DNA from: Paraburkholderia ribeironis
Lineage (GTDB): Bacteria; Pseudomonadota; Gammaproteobacteria; Burkholderiales; Burkholderiaceae
DNA: 64,000 bases
Assembly: GCF_900019265.1 (NCBI RefSeq)
Contig: NZ_CYGX02000060.1
Span: 1 to 64,000, forward strand
Reading direction: 5' to 3'
A program made the position numbers and the translations under genes. Position 1 is the first letter of the stretch; every line of letters starts with the position of its first letter. The notes under the pieces were generated by a model, which was given only the letters and a program-made list of their open reading frames with translations, made no database searches and was not told where the DNA came from. This document shows positions 54,452-62,479 of this stretch, in pieces.

Positions 54452-56371
54452 TTACTCCCGCTGCCGCACGTAGCGTCCCGGCGCCGGCTCGATCGCCGGG
54501 AACTCGTCCGAGCCGGCCGCGGCACGCGGCTTCACTTTCTTGCCGCCGTACTGATCGAGCCACGTAGTCCATTCGGGCCACCAGCTGCCAGCGATTTCGG
54601 TCGCCTCGCCCAACCAGTCGTCCGGGTTGTCCGGCAATGTTTTGACGTCAGCTTCCAGCGTCCAGTAACTGCGCTTGTTCTTTGCGGGCGGATTGATCAC
54701 GCCGGCGATATGCCCCGATGCGCCGAGCACGAACTTCAACGGCCCGCTCAGCAGCGGCACTGAGGCATACGCGGATTGCCACGGCACGATGTGGTCTTCG
54801 CGCGAACCGTAGATGAAGGTGGGCACGTCGATCTTCGACAGGTCGATCGGCTCGCCGCAGGTGCTCAGCGCACCCGGCTCGCGCAGACGATTCTCGAGGT
54901 ACGTGTTGCGCAGATACCAGACGTACATCGGGCCCGGCAGACTGGTCGAGTCGCTGTTCCAGAACAGCAGGTCGAACGGCACCGGCGTGCGGCCCTTCAG
55001 GTAATTGTCGACCACGTAGTTCCACACCAGATCGTTGGGCCGCAGGAACGAGAACGTGTTGGCGAATTCGATACCGCGCATCAGTCCCGGCGGCGCGCCG
55101 TTCTTGCCGCCGATAGTCTGCTCGCGCATCTGCACGTGCGCCTCGTCGACGAAGACGTCGAGCACACCCGTGTCGGAGAAGTCGAGCATCGCCGTGAGCA
55201 GCGTCATCGACGCGACCGGATGTTCGCCGCGCGCCGCGGCGACCGCCAGCGCGGAGGCGAGCATCGTGCCGCCGACACAGAAGCCGAGCGTGTTGATCTG
55301 CTCACGGCCGCTGATCCTGGAGACCGTTTCGATCGAGGTGAGCACGCCTTCGCCGATGTAGTCGTCCCACGTCTTGTGCGCGATCGATTGATCCGCGTTG
55401 CGCCACGAAATCAGGAACACCTGGTGCCCTGCATCGAGGCAATGCGCGACCAGCGAATTCTCCGGTTGCAGATCGAGAATGTAGAACTTGTTGATACACG
55501 GCGGCACGATCAGCAGCGGCCGCTCGCGCACGCTCGCCGTGCGCGGCTTGTACTGGATCAGTTGCAACAGATCGTTTTCGAACACCACCGCGCCTTCGGT
55601 GTTCGCGAGATTCTCGCCGACCGTGAAACGCGATTCGTCGGTCTGCGAAATCTTGCCGCGCTGCAGGTCGCCGAGCAGGTTCATCACGCCCTGCCGCAAG
55701 CTCTCGCCCTTGCTGTCGAGCAAGGTCTTTTGCGCTTCTGGATTCAACGCGAAGAAGTTGCTCGGCGAGGCCGCCGCGGTCCATTGCTGAACCGCGAAAC
55801 GGATCCGTTCGCGCATCTTCGGCTCGGTGTCGAGCGCGTCGACCATTTCCTGCAGATAGCGCGCGTTCAACAGATACCATGCAGCGGTAAACGCATAGGC
55901 CGGCGTCGCACTCCATGCTTCGGCACTGAAGCGGCGGTCCTTGAGTTCAGGCGCTTTGGTCACCGACGTGGCGGCCAGCTGGATCAACTCCATCGCCTCG
56001 CGCGAATAGTCCGCTTGCAGTTTCTGCAGACGCTCCGCGGGAATGGCGGCGGCCGGTATGTTCAGACTGGCGAACGACGGCATGGGCGGTAGCGAACCCG
56101 CAGCCAGCTTGCTGAAATCGGGCATGCCTGGAAACGACGGCAGTTGCGGGAAACCCATTTGCGGGATGCCTGGCAGTTGCGGCACCAGCGGCATTGTGAA
56201 CGACCCGCCGCTCGCGCCGGGTGGCGTGCCGAGCGAACGCCATGCGTTCATCCAGGCGTCGAATAAATGCTGCATGCCTGCGGCGGACGTGAAGCCGCTC
56301 GTACCGGGCTGCTGCGTGTGCTCCGTCGAGGAGTCCGTGGTGTGGGAAGCTGAGGAATGTGATGCCGCCAT
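54452..56371 (-). CDS. phaC: PhaC, class I polyhydroxyalkanoate synthase
   Basis: Polymerises (R)-3-hydroxybutyryl-CoA on the granule surface. The 639-residue product has the lipase-like box GFCVGGTM with the catalytic Cys365, Asp526 in GSREDHIVPW and His554 in GASGHIAG. The alpha/beta-hydrolase fold region NKFYILDLQPENSLV is typical of class I enzymes. The N-terminal 100 residues are longer than the Ralstonia enzyme, with a Pro/Gly/Met-rich stretch (GIPQMGFPQLPSFPGMPDF). I chose the ATG at 56371; an upstream ATG at 56512 overlaps a promoter-like sequence and adds unmatched residues. Confidence 0.96.
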   Translation of the reverse strand: MAASHSSASHTTDSSTEHTQQPGTSGFTSAAGMQHLFDAWMNAWRSLGTPPGASGGSFTMPLVPQLPGIPQMGFPQLPSFPGMPDFSKLAAGSLPPMPSFASLNIPAAAIPAERLQKLQADYSREAMELIQLAATSVTKAPELKDRRFSAEAWSATPAYAFTAAWYLLNARYLQEMVDALDTEPKMRERIRFAVQQWTAAASPSNFFALNPEAQKTLLDSKGESLRQGVMNLLGDLQRGKISQTDESRFTVGENLANTEGAVVFENDLLQLIQYKPRTASVRERPLLIVPPCINKFYILDLQPENSLVAHCLDAGHQVFLISWRNADQSIAHKTWDDYIGEGVLTSIETVSRISGREQINTLGFCVGGTMLASALAVAAARGEHPVASMTLLTAMLDFSDTGVLDVFVDEAHVQMREQTIGGKNGAPPGLMRGIEFANTFSFLRPNDLVWNYVVDNYLKGRTPVPFDLLFWNSDSTSLPGPMYVWYLRNTYLENRLREPGALSTCGEPIDLSKIDVPTFIYGSREDHIVPWQSAYASVPLLSGPLKFVLGASGHIAGVINPPAKNKRSYWTLEADVKTLPDNPDDWLGEATEIAGSWWPEWTTWLDQYGGKKVKPRAAAGSDEFPAIEPAPGRYVRQRE

Positions 56372-56487
56372 GCCTGCTTTTGACCGGTAAGTCCTTGCGG
56401 ACGGGTTGAGAGGCAGGTTCGTGAGCACGTGAGCGACTGCTCGCGCCTCGTCACGCCCTGTCTCATGTAGAGGAGCTCTCGAGGAAC

Positions 56488-56517
56488 ATTCTTGCTCCCC
56501 ATCACAAGGCATGTCAA
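56488..56517 (-). promoter_or_regulatory. Candidate sigma-70 promoter of phaC
   Basis: On the minus strand, a perfect -35 TTGACA (56512-56517), an 18-base spacer and AAGAAT (56488-56493), which matches four of six bases of TATAAT. Transcription would start about 110 bases before the phaC ATG at 56371. Confidence 0.5.
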
Positions 56518-56810
56518 TGCTTGTTCCCGATTTTGCCGCAGTGCGACAGTTTTTTAATTATCGTTTTCCCTGTGTAGCAGATCGCGCTTTTGGGAGTCGC
56601 GCGATTGAAGCTGCAGAAAAACGAATAACATCTCATTTTGCATGGACTTATGTGACGTTGTCCGTTCGGGGGCAGACATTTTTTTCGCCAGATCCGTGCC
56701 ATCGACACGAATCCGGCAGTGCAGCAAAAACGCGCTGCGCGACTCGGAACAAACCCTCATACGATACTCGCGGCAACGCATCCCGCCAGTCGCCGTGGCG
56801 CCCATAGGCA

Positions 56811-56843
56811 GCCCGCCGGATGACGAAACATCATCCGGCGGGC
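56811..56843. repeat. 13-bp perfect inverted repeat after pgeF
   Basis: GCCCGCCGGATGA (56811-56823) and TCATCCGGCGGGC (56831-56843) with a 7-base loop. It lies 58 bases past the pgeF stop on the minus strand. No T-run follows in either direction. It could be a stability or processing hairpin, or a terminator without a U-tract. Confidence 0.7.
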
Positions 56844-56900
56844 GGGCCTGTCGATCCGAAACGGGATTGGCGCGCGCCGGACGGTGCGCGGCGTCGCGAG

Positions 56901-57764
56901 CTAGTCCGCGAGCGTCTGCGCCTGATCGTCCAGCCAGATCAGCGCGGCCATGCGGCCGGTATCGCGATCGCGGCGATACGAATAGAAACGATCACGTTGC
57001 GTGACCGTGCAGAGATCGCCGCCGACGATCCGCGTCACGCCGAGCGCCTCTAGACGCAAGCGCGCCAGCGCCGGCAGATCGGCGAGATACTTGCCGGGAT
57101 GTTTCGGATGCCCGACGAATGCGTTGGCCGTGGCGTCGCGTTGCGCGCCGTCGACGCCGGTCATGAAGGCGTCACGCACATCGGGGCCGACTTCAAACGC
57201 GCCGGGACCGATCGACGGCCCTAGATACGCATGCAATGCGCCCGCCTCCACGCCGGCGAGCGCCGCAACGCGCCGCGCGGTCTGCTCGACGATGCCCGCC
57301 GCCAGTCCGCGCCAGCCCGCATGCGCCGCACCGACCGCACGGCCCGCTTCATCGCACAACAGCACCGGCATGCAATCGGCCACCAGCACGACACACACCG
57401 TGCCGGCACGATCAGTGACGCTCGCATCGGCGCGCGTCGGCGGGCCGCCCGCCTGCGCCTGCGCGAGAACGTCCTCGGCTCGCACGATGGCGGCGCCGTG
57501 AATCTGCTCGAGCCACGCGGCCTCGCTCACGCCGGCGAGACCCAGCAGACGCGCCCGATTGAGCGCGACCGCGGCCGGCTCGTCAGCGGTTTTCATGCCC
57601 AGATTCAGGCCGCCAGGCTGGTCCGCACCATCCTGCCAGCGGCCGTATGGCGCGCGACTCACGCCGCCATTGCGTGTGGTGACGAACGCTCGCACGCGCG
57701 GCGACACATTCCATGCGGGTTGCACGACATCGGCGAAGCTCAGTTCCGGCAGGCTCGGGCTCAT
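56901..57764 (-). CDS. pgeF: PgeF (YfiH/laccase-domain) peptidoglycan-editing factor
   Basis: Copper/zinc-dependent multicopper-oxidase-like enzyme. E. coli YfiH edits misincorporated residues in peptidoglycan precursors, and relatives act as purine nucleosidases. The 287-residue product has TTRNGGVS, LEQIHGAAIV with a metal-binding His, LVADCMPVLLCD with the catalytic Cys, AAHAGWRGLAAGI with another His, and YLGPSIGPGAFEVG. It starts inside the end of rluD (4-base overlap), so the two are translationally coupled. Length is normal (about 250-290). Confidence 0.92.
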   Translation of the reverse strand: MSPSLPELSFADVVQPAWNVSPRVRAFVTTRNGGVSRAPYGRWQDGADQPGGLNLGMKTADEPAAVALNRARLLGLAGVSEAAWLEQIHGAAIVRAEDVLAQAQAGGPPTRADASVTDRAGTVCVVLVADCMPVLLCDEAGRAVGAAHAGWRGLAAGIVEQTARRVAALAGVEAGALHAYLGPSIGPGAFEVGPDVRDAFMTGVDGAQRDATANAFVGHPKHPGKYLADLPALARLRLEALGVTRIVGGDLCTVTQRDRFYSYRRDRDTGRMAALIWLDDQAQTLAD

Positions 57765-59056
57765 GCGCGATCGTCCTCGTCGGGGTTATCGTGGTCAGCG
57801 TCGTGGTCAGCGGCCGCATCAGCTGCGTCGTCGTGACCGGGCGTGCCGTCTTCGTGCGCATCCTCGTCGAGCGATGCGTCGTAGTCATCGTCCTCATAGT
57901 ACGTCTCGTCGAACTCGCCCGCAGCGTCGCGCCCAAGACCGAGCGCCGCCGACAGCACCTCGATGTCTTGCGGCACATCAGCGCGCCATTGCATCGTGCG
58001 GCCGGTTTGCGGATGAATCAGTCCGAGCCGCCACGCATGCAGCGCCTGACGCGCGAACCCGTCGGGCAGCGGCGTGACCGAGCGCTTGCCGCGAGCGCGT
58101 CCATACACGGGATCGCCGAGCAGCGGATGGCCGATGTGCGCGCAATGCACGCGAATCTGATGGGTGCGGCCGGTTTCCAGATCGCAGTGAATCGCCGTCA
58201 CCGGCTGACGCTGCCAGATCGCCGAATCGACCCGGCGGAAATGCGTGCGCGCCGGCTTGCCCGAGGCGCCCGTCACCACCGCCATGCGCGTGCGTTCGCG
58301 CGGATCGCGGCCGATCGGCGCGTCGATCGTGCCTTCCTCGGGCATGTTGCCCCACACCAGCGCGAGGTAACGGCGCTTCACGGTGCGCGCCTGCAATTGC
58401 CGCACGAGGTCGGTCTGCGCCTCTAGCGTGCGCGCCACCACCATCAGGCCGGAGGTTTCCTTGTCGAGCCGGTGCACGATGCCCGCACGCGGCAGGCCGG
58501 CTGCGGCGTCGCCATAGCGGTACAGCAAGCCGTTGAGCACAGTGCCGCTCCAGTTGCCGGCCGCCGGATGCACCACCATGCCGGCCGGCTTGTTGATCAC
58601 CACCAGCGTGTCGTCCTCATAGACGATCTCGAGCGGCACCGGCTCAGGCGTGAACGCGAGCTGCTCCGGCAGCAGATCGGGCACGAGCTCGATGGTCGCG
58701 CCAAGCGGCACTGGCTGACGAATCTTCGCCGGCTTGCCGTCGATGCGCACCCGCTCGGCTTCGATCCAGCTTTGCAGGCGGTTGCGCGAGAATTCGGGAA
58801 ACACCCGCGCGAGCACCTTGTCGAGGCGCTCGCCCGCCAGCTCGTCGGGCACCACCGCGCTGCGCGGACTTTCGTCCGCCACCCGGCTCGCCACGCTCGG
58901 CACCATGGCCGGCGTGGCAGCGGCAAGAGCGTCGCTGGCGAGATCGTCGTCGATGGAATCGACGCCCAACGCGTCGGAGGGATCGGCGCTTACGCTATAA
59001 TCTTCGTTGCTATTCCCGGTACCGGTTGCGGCGCCTGGAGTATTTGAGCTGGTCAT
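57761..59056 (-). CDS. rluD: RluD, 23S rRNA pseudouridine synthase
   Basis: Makes pseudouridines 1911, 1915 and 1917 in helix 69 of 23S rRNA. The 431-residue product has the S4-like domain (ERLDKVLARVFPEFSRNRLQ) and the catalytic Asp in IVHRLDKETSGLMVVART. KRRYLALVWG and TGRTHQIRVHCAHIGHPLLGDP follow. It is longer than E. coli RluD (326 residues) by an unstructured N-terminus of about 70 residues and an acidic C-terminal tail (EDDDYDASLDEDAHEDG). AGGTGA supports the ATG at 59056; an internal start at 58906 is also possible. It overlaps pgeF and is divergent from bamD. Confidence 0.93.
   Translation of the reverse strand: MTSSNTPGAATGTGNSNEDYSVSADPSDALGVDSIDDDLASDALAAATPAMVPSVASRVADESPRSAVVPDELAGERLDKVLARVFPEFSRNRLQSWIEAERVRIDGKPAKIRQPVPLGATIELVPDLLPEQLAFTPEPVPLEIVYEDDTLVVINKPAGMVVHPAAGNWSGTVLNGLLYRYGDAAAGLPRAGIVHRLDKETSGLMVVARTLEAQTDLVRQLQARTVKRRYLALVWGNMPEEGTIDAPIGRDPRERTRMAVVTGASGKPARTHFRRVDSAIWQRQPVTAIHCDLETGRTHQIRVHCAHIGHPLLGDPVYGRARGKRSVTPLPDGFARQALHAWRLGLIHPQTGRTMQWRADVPQDIEVLSAALGLGRDAAGEFDETYYEDDDYDASLDEDAHEDGTPGHDDAADAAADHDADHDNPDEDDRA
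58996..59001 (+). promoter_or_regulatory. Candidate -10 element of bamD, inside the rluD 5' end
   Basis: A perfect plus-strand TATAAT lies 94 bases before the bamD ATG. It is within the first 21 codons of rluD, because only 38 bases separate the two divergent start codons. No good -35 hexamer is visible at the usual distance. Confidence 0.35.
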
Positions 59057-59094
59057 TGAATCTGGGTCACCTGGACGTAAAGCTAGACTGGAAA

Positions 59095-59955
59095 ATGCGA
59101 GCCTTGAACACCATCACTGAAGCGGCGATCAATTTGGCGGCCATCAAGAAGGCGGCCCGGAAAGTGGCCGGATACATTGCGTGTGCCGCGGCCGTCGTCG
59201 CTGTTGCGGCTTGCCACGGCCTGCCGGAAAAGACCGACGAAACGGCAACGTGGAATAACAACAAATTATATACGGAGGCAAACGACGCCTTGAGCGGTGG
59301 TGACTTCGGCAAATGCGCGAAGTATTTCGAAATGCTCGAGGGCCGCGACCCATTCGGCCATTTCGCGCAGCAGGCGCAGATCAACGTCGCGTACTGCAAC
59401 TGGAAAGACAATGAAAACGCCGCCGCCGACCAGGCGATCGACCGCTTCATCCAGTTGCATCCGGATCATCCGGACATCGCTTATGCGTATTACCTGAAGG
59501 GCATGATCCACTTCAACGACGATCTCGGTCTGTTCGGCCGCTTTTCCGGCCAGGACATGAGCGAGCGCGATCCGAAGTCGCTGCGCGAGTCGTACGACGC
59601 GTTCAAGGTGGTGGTCGACCGCTACCCGAACAGCAAGTACGCACCGGACGCCGCGCAACGCATGCGCTATATCGTGAACGCGCTGGCGTCACACGAAGTC
59701 CACGCGGCGGACTACTACTACCGCCGTGGCGCCTATGTGGCCGCGATCAACCGCGCGCAACTGGCGTTGCGCGAGTACAAGAACGCCCCGGCGATCGAAG
59801 ACGCGCTGCACATCATGATGCTGTCGTATGAAAAGCTGGGCCAGCAGCAACTGGCCGACGACACCAAGCGCGTGCTGGCCGGCACCTTCCCCGACAGCCC
59901 GTACATTACGGGTCATGCAAGGCCCGGTGCGCAGAAGTCGTGGTGGCAGTTCTAA
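59095..59955 (+). CDS. bamD: BamD (ComL), outer-membrane assembly lipoprotein
   Basis: Essential part of the BAM complex that inserts beta-barrel proteins into the outer membrane. The 286-residue product has a long signal sequence ending in the lipobox VAVAACHG with lipidated Cys40. Tetratricopeptide-like repeats follow (LYTEANDALSGGDFGKCAKYFEMLEGRDPFGHFAQQ, YNxNxxxA-type helices, AYYLKGMIHF). The conserved WQF-type end SWWQF is present. GGAAA lies just before the ATG. A strong terminator follows. It is divergent from rluD by 38 bases. Confidence 0.96.
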   Translation: MRALNTITEAAINLAAIKKAARKVAGYIACAAAVVAVAACHGLPEKTDETATWNNNKLYTEANDALSGGDFGKCAKYFEMLEGRDPFGHFAQQAQINVAYCNWKDNENAAADQAIDRFIQLHPDHPDIAYAYYLKGMIHFNDDLGLFGRFSGQDMSERDPKSLRESYDAFKVVVDRYPNSKYAPDAAQRMRYIVNALASHEVHAADYYYRRGAYVAAINRAQLALREYKNAPAIEDALHIMMLSYEKLGQQQLADDTKRVLAGTFPDSPYITGHARPGAQKSWWQF

Positions 59956-59982
59956 CGCGCGCCACGCACTGACGTTCAGTTG

Positions 59983-60026
59983 AAAAAAACGCCACGACTT
60001 TCATTCGGTCGTGGCGTTTTTGTTTG
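59983..60026 (+). terminator. Rho-independent terminator after bamD
   Basis: A 12-13-bp stem AAAACGCCACGAC (59986-59998) / GTCGTGGCGTTTT (60008-60020), then more T. A-run and T-run flank both sides, so it may work in both directions; the gene on the minus strand at this point, rlmD, ends 90 bases away. Confidence 0.92.
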
Positions 60027-60114
60027 TGCGGACCCTGGGCCTTCGTCCGTTACTTTGTCGGCAAGAGACGGCTGAGCGCAACGGCCAGCCGCTTTGCCGC
60101 GTCGAAGTGCGCGC

Positions 60115-61569
60115 TCAGTCCCGCTCGAACAACGCGATCGACTCCACATGCGACGTGTGCGGGAACATGTTCACGACCCCCGCGCCGACCAGCCGATAGC
60201 CGGCCTCATGCACGAGCAGGCCTGCATCGCGAGCGAGCGTCGCCGGATTGCACGACACATAGACGATCCGCTTCGGCAGCGGCCCGGCGCCGCTCTGCGC
60301 GATCTCCGCCAGCGCCTTGGCAATGGCCAGCGCGCCTTCGCGCGGCGGGTCGACGAGGAATTTATCGAAGTGGCCGAGCGCGCGCAGGTCGTCGGCCGTG
60401 ACTTCGAACAGATTGCGGCACGCGAACGACGTATGCGCCGCCACGCCGTTCAGCTCCGCATTGGCCAGCGCACGCGAGGTCAGCACTTCACTGCCTTCGA
60501 TGCCGACCACTTCCTTCGCGATCCGCGCGAGCGGCAGCGTGAAGTTGCCGATCCCGCAGAACAGATCGAGCACGCGATCCGTGCGCGCCGGCGCCAGCAG
60601 CCGCAACGCGCGGCTGACCAGCACTCGGTTGATCTCGTGATTCACCTGGGTGAAGTCGGTCGGCTTGAACGGCATGCGGATGTTGTATTCCGGCAGCGTG
60701 TAGTCCAGTTGCACGTCGAGCGGATAGAACGGCGTGACCGTGTCCGGGCCGCCCGGCTGCAGCCAGAATTGCACCTTGTGCTCGTCGGCGAAATCACGCA
60801 GCACCTGTTCGTCGGCGGCATTGATCGGTTCGAGGTTGCGCAGCACCAGCGCCGTGACCGACGAGCCGACCGCCAGCTCGAGCTGCGGCATGCGGTCGTA
60901 GATCGACAGTTTGCGGACCATGAAACGCAGCGGCATCAGCATCGCCGACACATGCGGCGGCAGCACTTCGCAGGTTTTCATGTCGGCGATGTAGCTGCTC
61001 TTCTTCTCGTGAAAGCCGATCCGCATGCCGCCCTTTTCCGGCAGATAGCGCACAGTCAGGCGCGCCCGATAGCGATAACCCCAGGCCGGCCCGTGAATCG
61101 GCCGGAATACCGTTTCCGGGCGCAGCTTCGCCAGATGCTGCAGGTTGTCCTCGAGCACGCGCTGCTTGACGGCGACCTGGGCGCGGATGTCGAGATGCTG
61201 CATCGAACAGCCGCCGCAGATATCGAAGTAGCTGCATTTCGGCTTGGTGCGCATCACGCTTTCGCGGAACACCTGGACGACTTCGGCCTGCTCGAATTTC
61301 GGCTTGCTGCGATGCGTCGAGTAGCTGACGCGCTCGCCGGGCAATGCGCCTTCGACGAAAATCACCTTGCCGGGCGTGCCATCCTCGCTCACGGTGCGGC
61401 CAACGCCGCGCGCTTCCATATCGAGCGAGACGATCTCGATGACCGGTTCGTCGCCGGTGACGACGAGCGCTGGCGTGGGACGGGGCGCCTTGTGGTGCTT
61501 CGGGTGCTTCGGGTGCTTCGGGTGCTTCGGGTGCTTCGGCGGGCGACGATGGGGGGCAGTTCGGGACAC
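60115..61569 (-). CDS. rlmD: RlmD (RumA), 23S rRNA m5U1939 methyltransferase
   Basis: SAM-dependent methylation of U1939. The 484-residue product has an iron-sulphur cluster set of cysteines (KPKCSYFDICGGCSMQHL and a later Cys), a TRAM-like domain (SLDMEARGVGRT), SAM motif DLFCGIGNFTLPLA, and the catalytic Cys in VYVSCNPATLARD. The N-terminal 40 residues are unusual: a histidine/lysine/proline tail with (KHP)4-5, encoded by a 9-bp tandem repeat. I chose the GTG at 61569 because AGGAAG lies 6 bases upstream; the first GTG is at 61620. Confidence 0.93.
   Translation of the reverse strand: MSRTAPHRRPPKHPKHPKHPKHPKHHKAPRPTPALVVTGDEPVIEIVSLDMEARGVGRTVSEDGTPGKVIFVEGALPGERVSYSTHRSKPKFEQAEVVQVFRESVMRTKPKCSYFDICGGCSMQHLDIRAQVAVKQRVLEDNLQHLAKLRPETVFRPIHGPAWGYRYRARLTVRYLPEKGGMRIGFHEKKSSYIADMKTCEVLPPHVSAMLMPLRFMVRKLSIYDRMPQLELAVGSSVTALVLRNLEPINAADEQVLRDFADEHKVQFWLQPGGPDTVTPFYPLDVQLDYTLPEYNIRMPFKPTDFTQVNHEINRVLVSRALRLLAPARTDRVLDLFCGIGNFTLPLARIAKEVVGIEGSEVLTSRALANAELNGVAAHTSFACRNLFEVTADDLRALGHFDKFLVDPPREGALAIAKALAEIAQSGAGPLPKRIVYVSCNPATLARDAGLLVHEAGYRLVGAGVVNMFPHTSHVESIALFERD
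61495..61539 (-). repeat. 9-bp tandem repeat in rlmD
   Basis: GTGCTTCGG is repeated five times without change (61495-61539). On the minus strand it encodes PKH units, giving the (PKH)5 stretch near the RlmD N-terminus. Confidence 0.93.
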
Positions 61570-61698
61570 CTGCGACTTCCTGACAAACTTGGGGGAAAGG
61601 CGAGATTGTAGACGAAGCACGGCGCTGGCCGACGATCCGGCGCGGCGCTTCGTCAGCGGCGGCAGCAGCGGGCCTGACAGCGGGCCAACGATGGACGG

Positions 61699-62475
61699 CT
61701 ACTGATCGAACGCCGCCAGATACTCTGCCCATTGCGGCGCGGTTTCGAGCGCCAGCGCATTCTTGACGAGGTTGATCTCGTCAGCATACTCGGACGGCGA
61801 AAAGCCGCCTCGCATCAGCTGGAAGCGGCAATACAGCAGGTAAGTGTTGACGACGTCGGTCTCGCAATAGTTGCGGATTTCCTCGATACGGCCTTGCTGG
61901 TACGCCTGCCACACCTGACTGCCGTCCATGCCCATCTTGCCGGGAAAGCCGCACATCTTCGCGAGCGCGTCGAGCGGCGCGTTGGCGCGCGCCTGATACA
62001 TCGCGAGCACGTCCATCAGATCCGTGTGACGCGCGTGATAGCGGCTGATGTAGTTGTTCCACTTGAACTCGCGGTCGTCCTCGCCGAGATCCCAGAAGCG
62101 ATAAGCGGGAATGCCATTGACGAGCGCACGGTAGTTCAGCACCGGCAGGTCGAAGCCGCCGCCATTCCACGACACGAGCTGCGGCGTGTACTTCTCGATC
62201 ACGCGATAGAACGATTGCACCAGCGCTGCCTCACCGTCTTCCAGCGTGCCGAGCGAGCGCACCCGGAAACCGTTGTTGTCGCGGAACACGCAGGAAATCG
62301 CCGCGATTCGCTGCAGGTGATGCGGCAGGAAATCGCTGCCGGTTTTTTCGCGACGCGCCGCGAACGCGTGCTCGGCGACTTCGGCGTCGGTGAGCGTGGC
62401 AGGCAAATCGTCGAGGCGGCGAATGCCGGCGACATCGGGAATCGTCTCGATGTCGAATACAAGAATCGGTGTCAT
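61699..62475 (-). CDS. Predicted 3'-5' exonuclease (PolB-like exonuclease domain)
   Basis: A stand-alone exonuclease-fold protein of 258 residues. It has motif ExoI VFDIETIPD, ExoII LVSWNGGGFDLPVLNYRAL, and ExoIII-like YCETDVVNTYLLY, with conserved Asp/Glu pairs for two metal ions. It lacks a polymerase domain. The family (DNA_pol_B_exo2, from memory) is found next to rpoS or recombination genes in beta-proteobacteria. The ATG lies 4 bases past the rpoS stop, so its translation is coupled to rpoS. The substrate is untested. Confidence 0.88.
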   Translation of the reverse strand: MTPILVFDIETIPDVAGIRRLDDLPATLTDAEVAEHAFAARREKTGSDFLPHHLQRIAAISCVFRDNNGFRVRSLGTLEDGEAALVQSFYRVIEKYTPQLVSWNGGGFDLPVLNYRALVNGIPAYRFWDLGEDDREFKWNNYISRYHARHTDLMDVLAMYQARANAPLDALAKMCGFPGKMGMDGSQVWQAYQQGRIEEIRNYCETDVVNTYLLYCRFQLMRGGFSPSEYADEINLVKNALALETAPQWAEYLAAFDQ

Positions 62476-62479
62476 CAGG

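Larger units (their letters stand above)
56372..56900. other. phaC upstream region
   Basis: A 529-base non-coding stretch. It contains the promoter candidate at 56488-56517, an A/T-rich block at about 56541-56650, and a 13-bp inverted repeat at 56811-56843. No gene was found in it. Confidence 0.5.

Noticed and set aside
56372..56512. Longer PhaC starting at 56512
   Set aside because: The additional 47 residues have no match to the synthase family and overlap the promoter-like sequence at 56488-56517.
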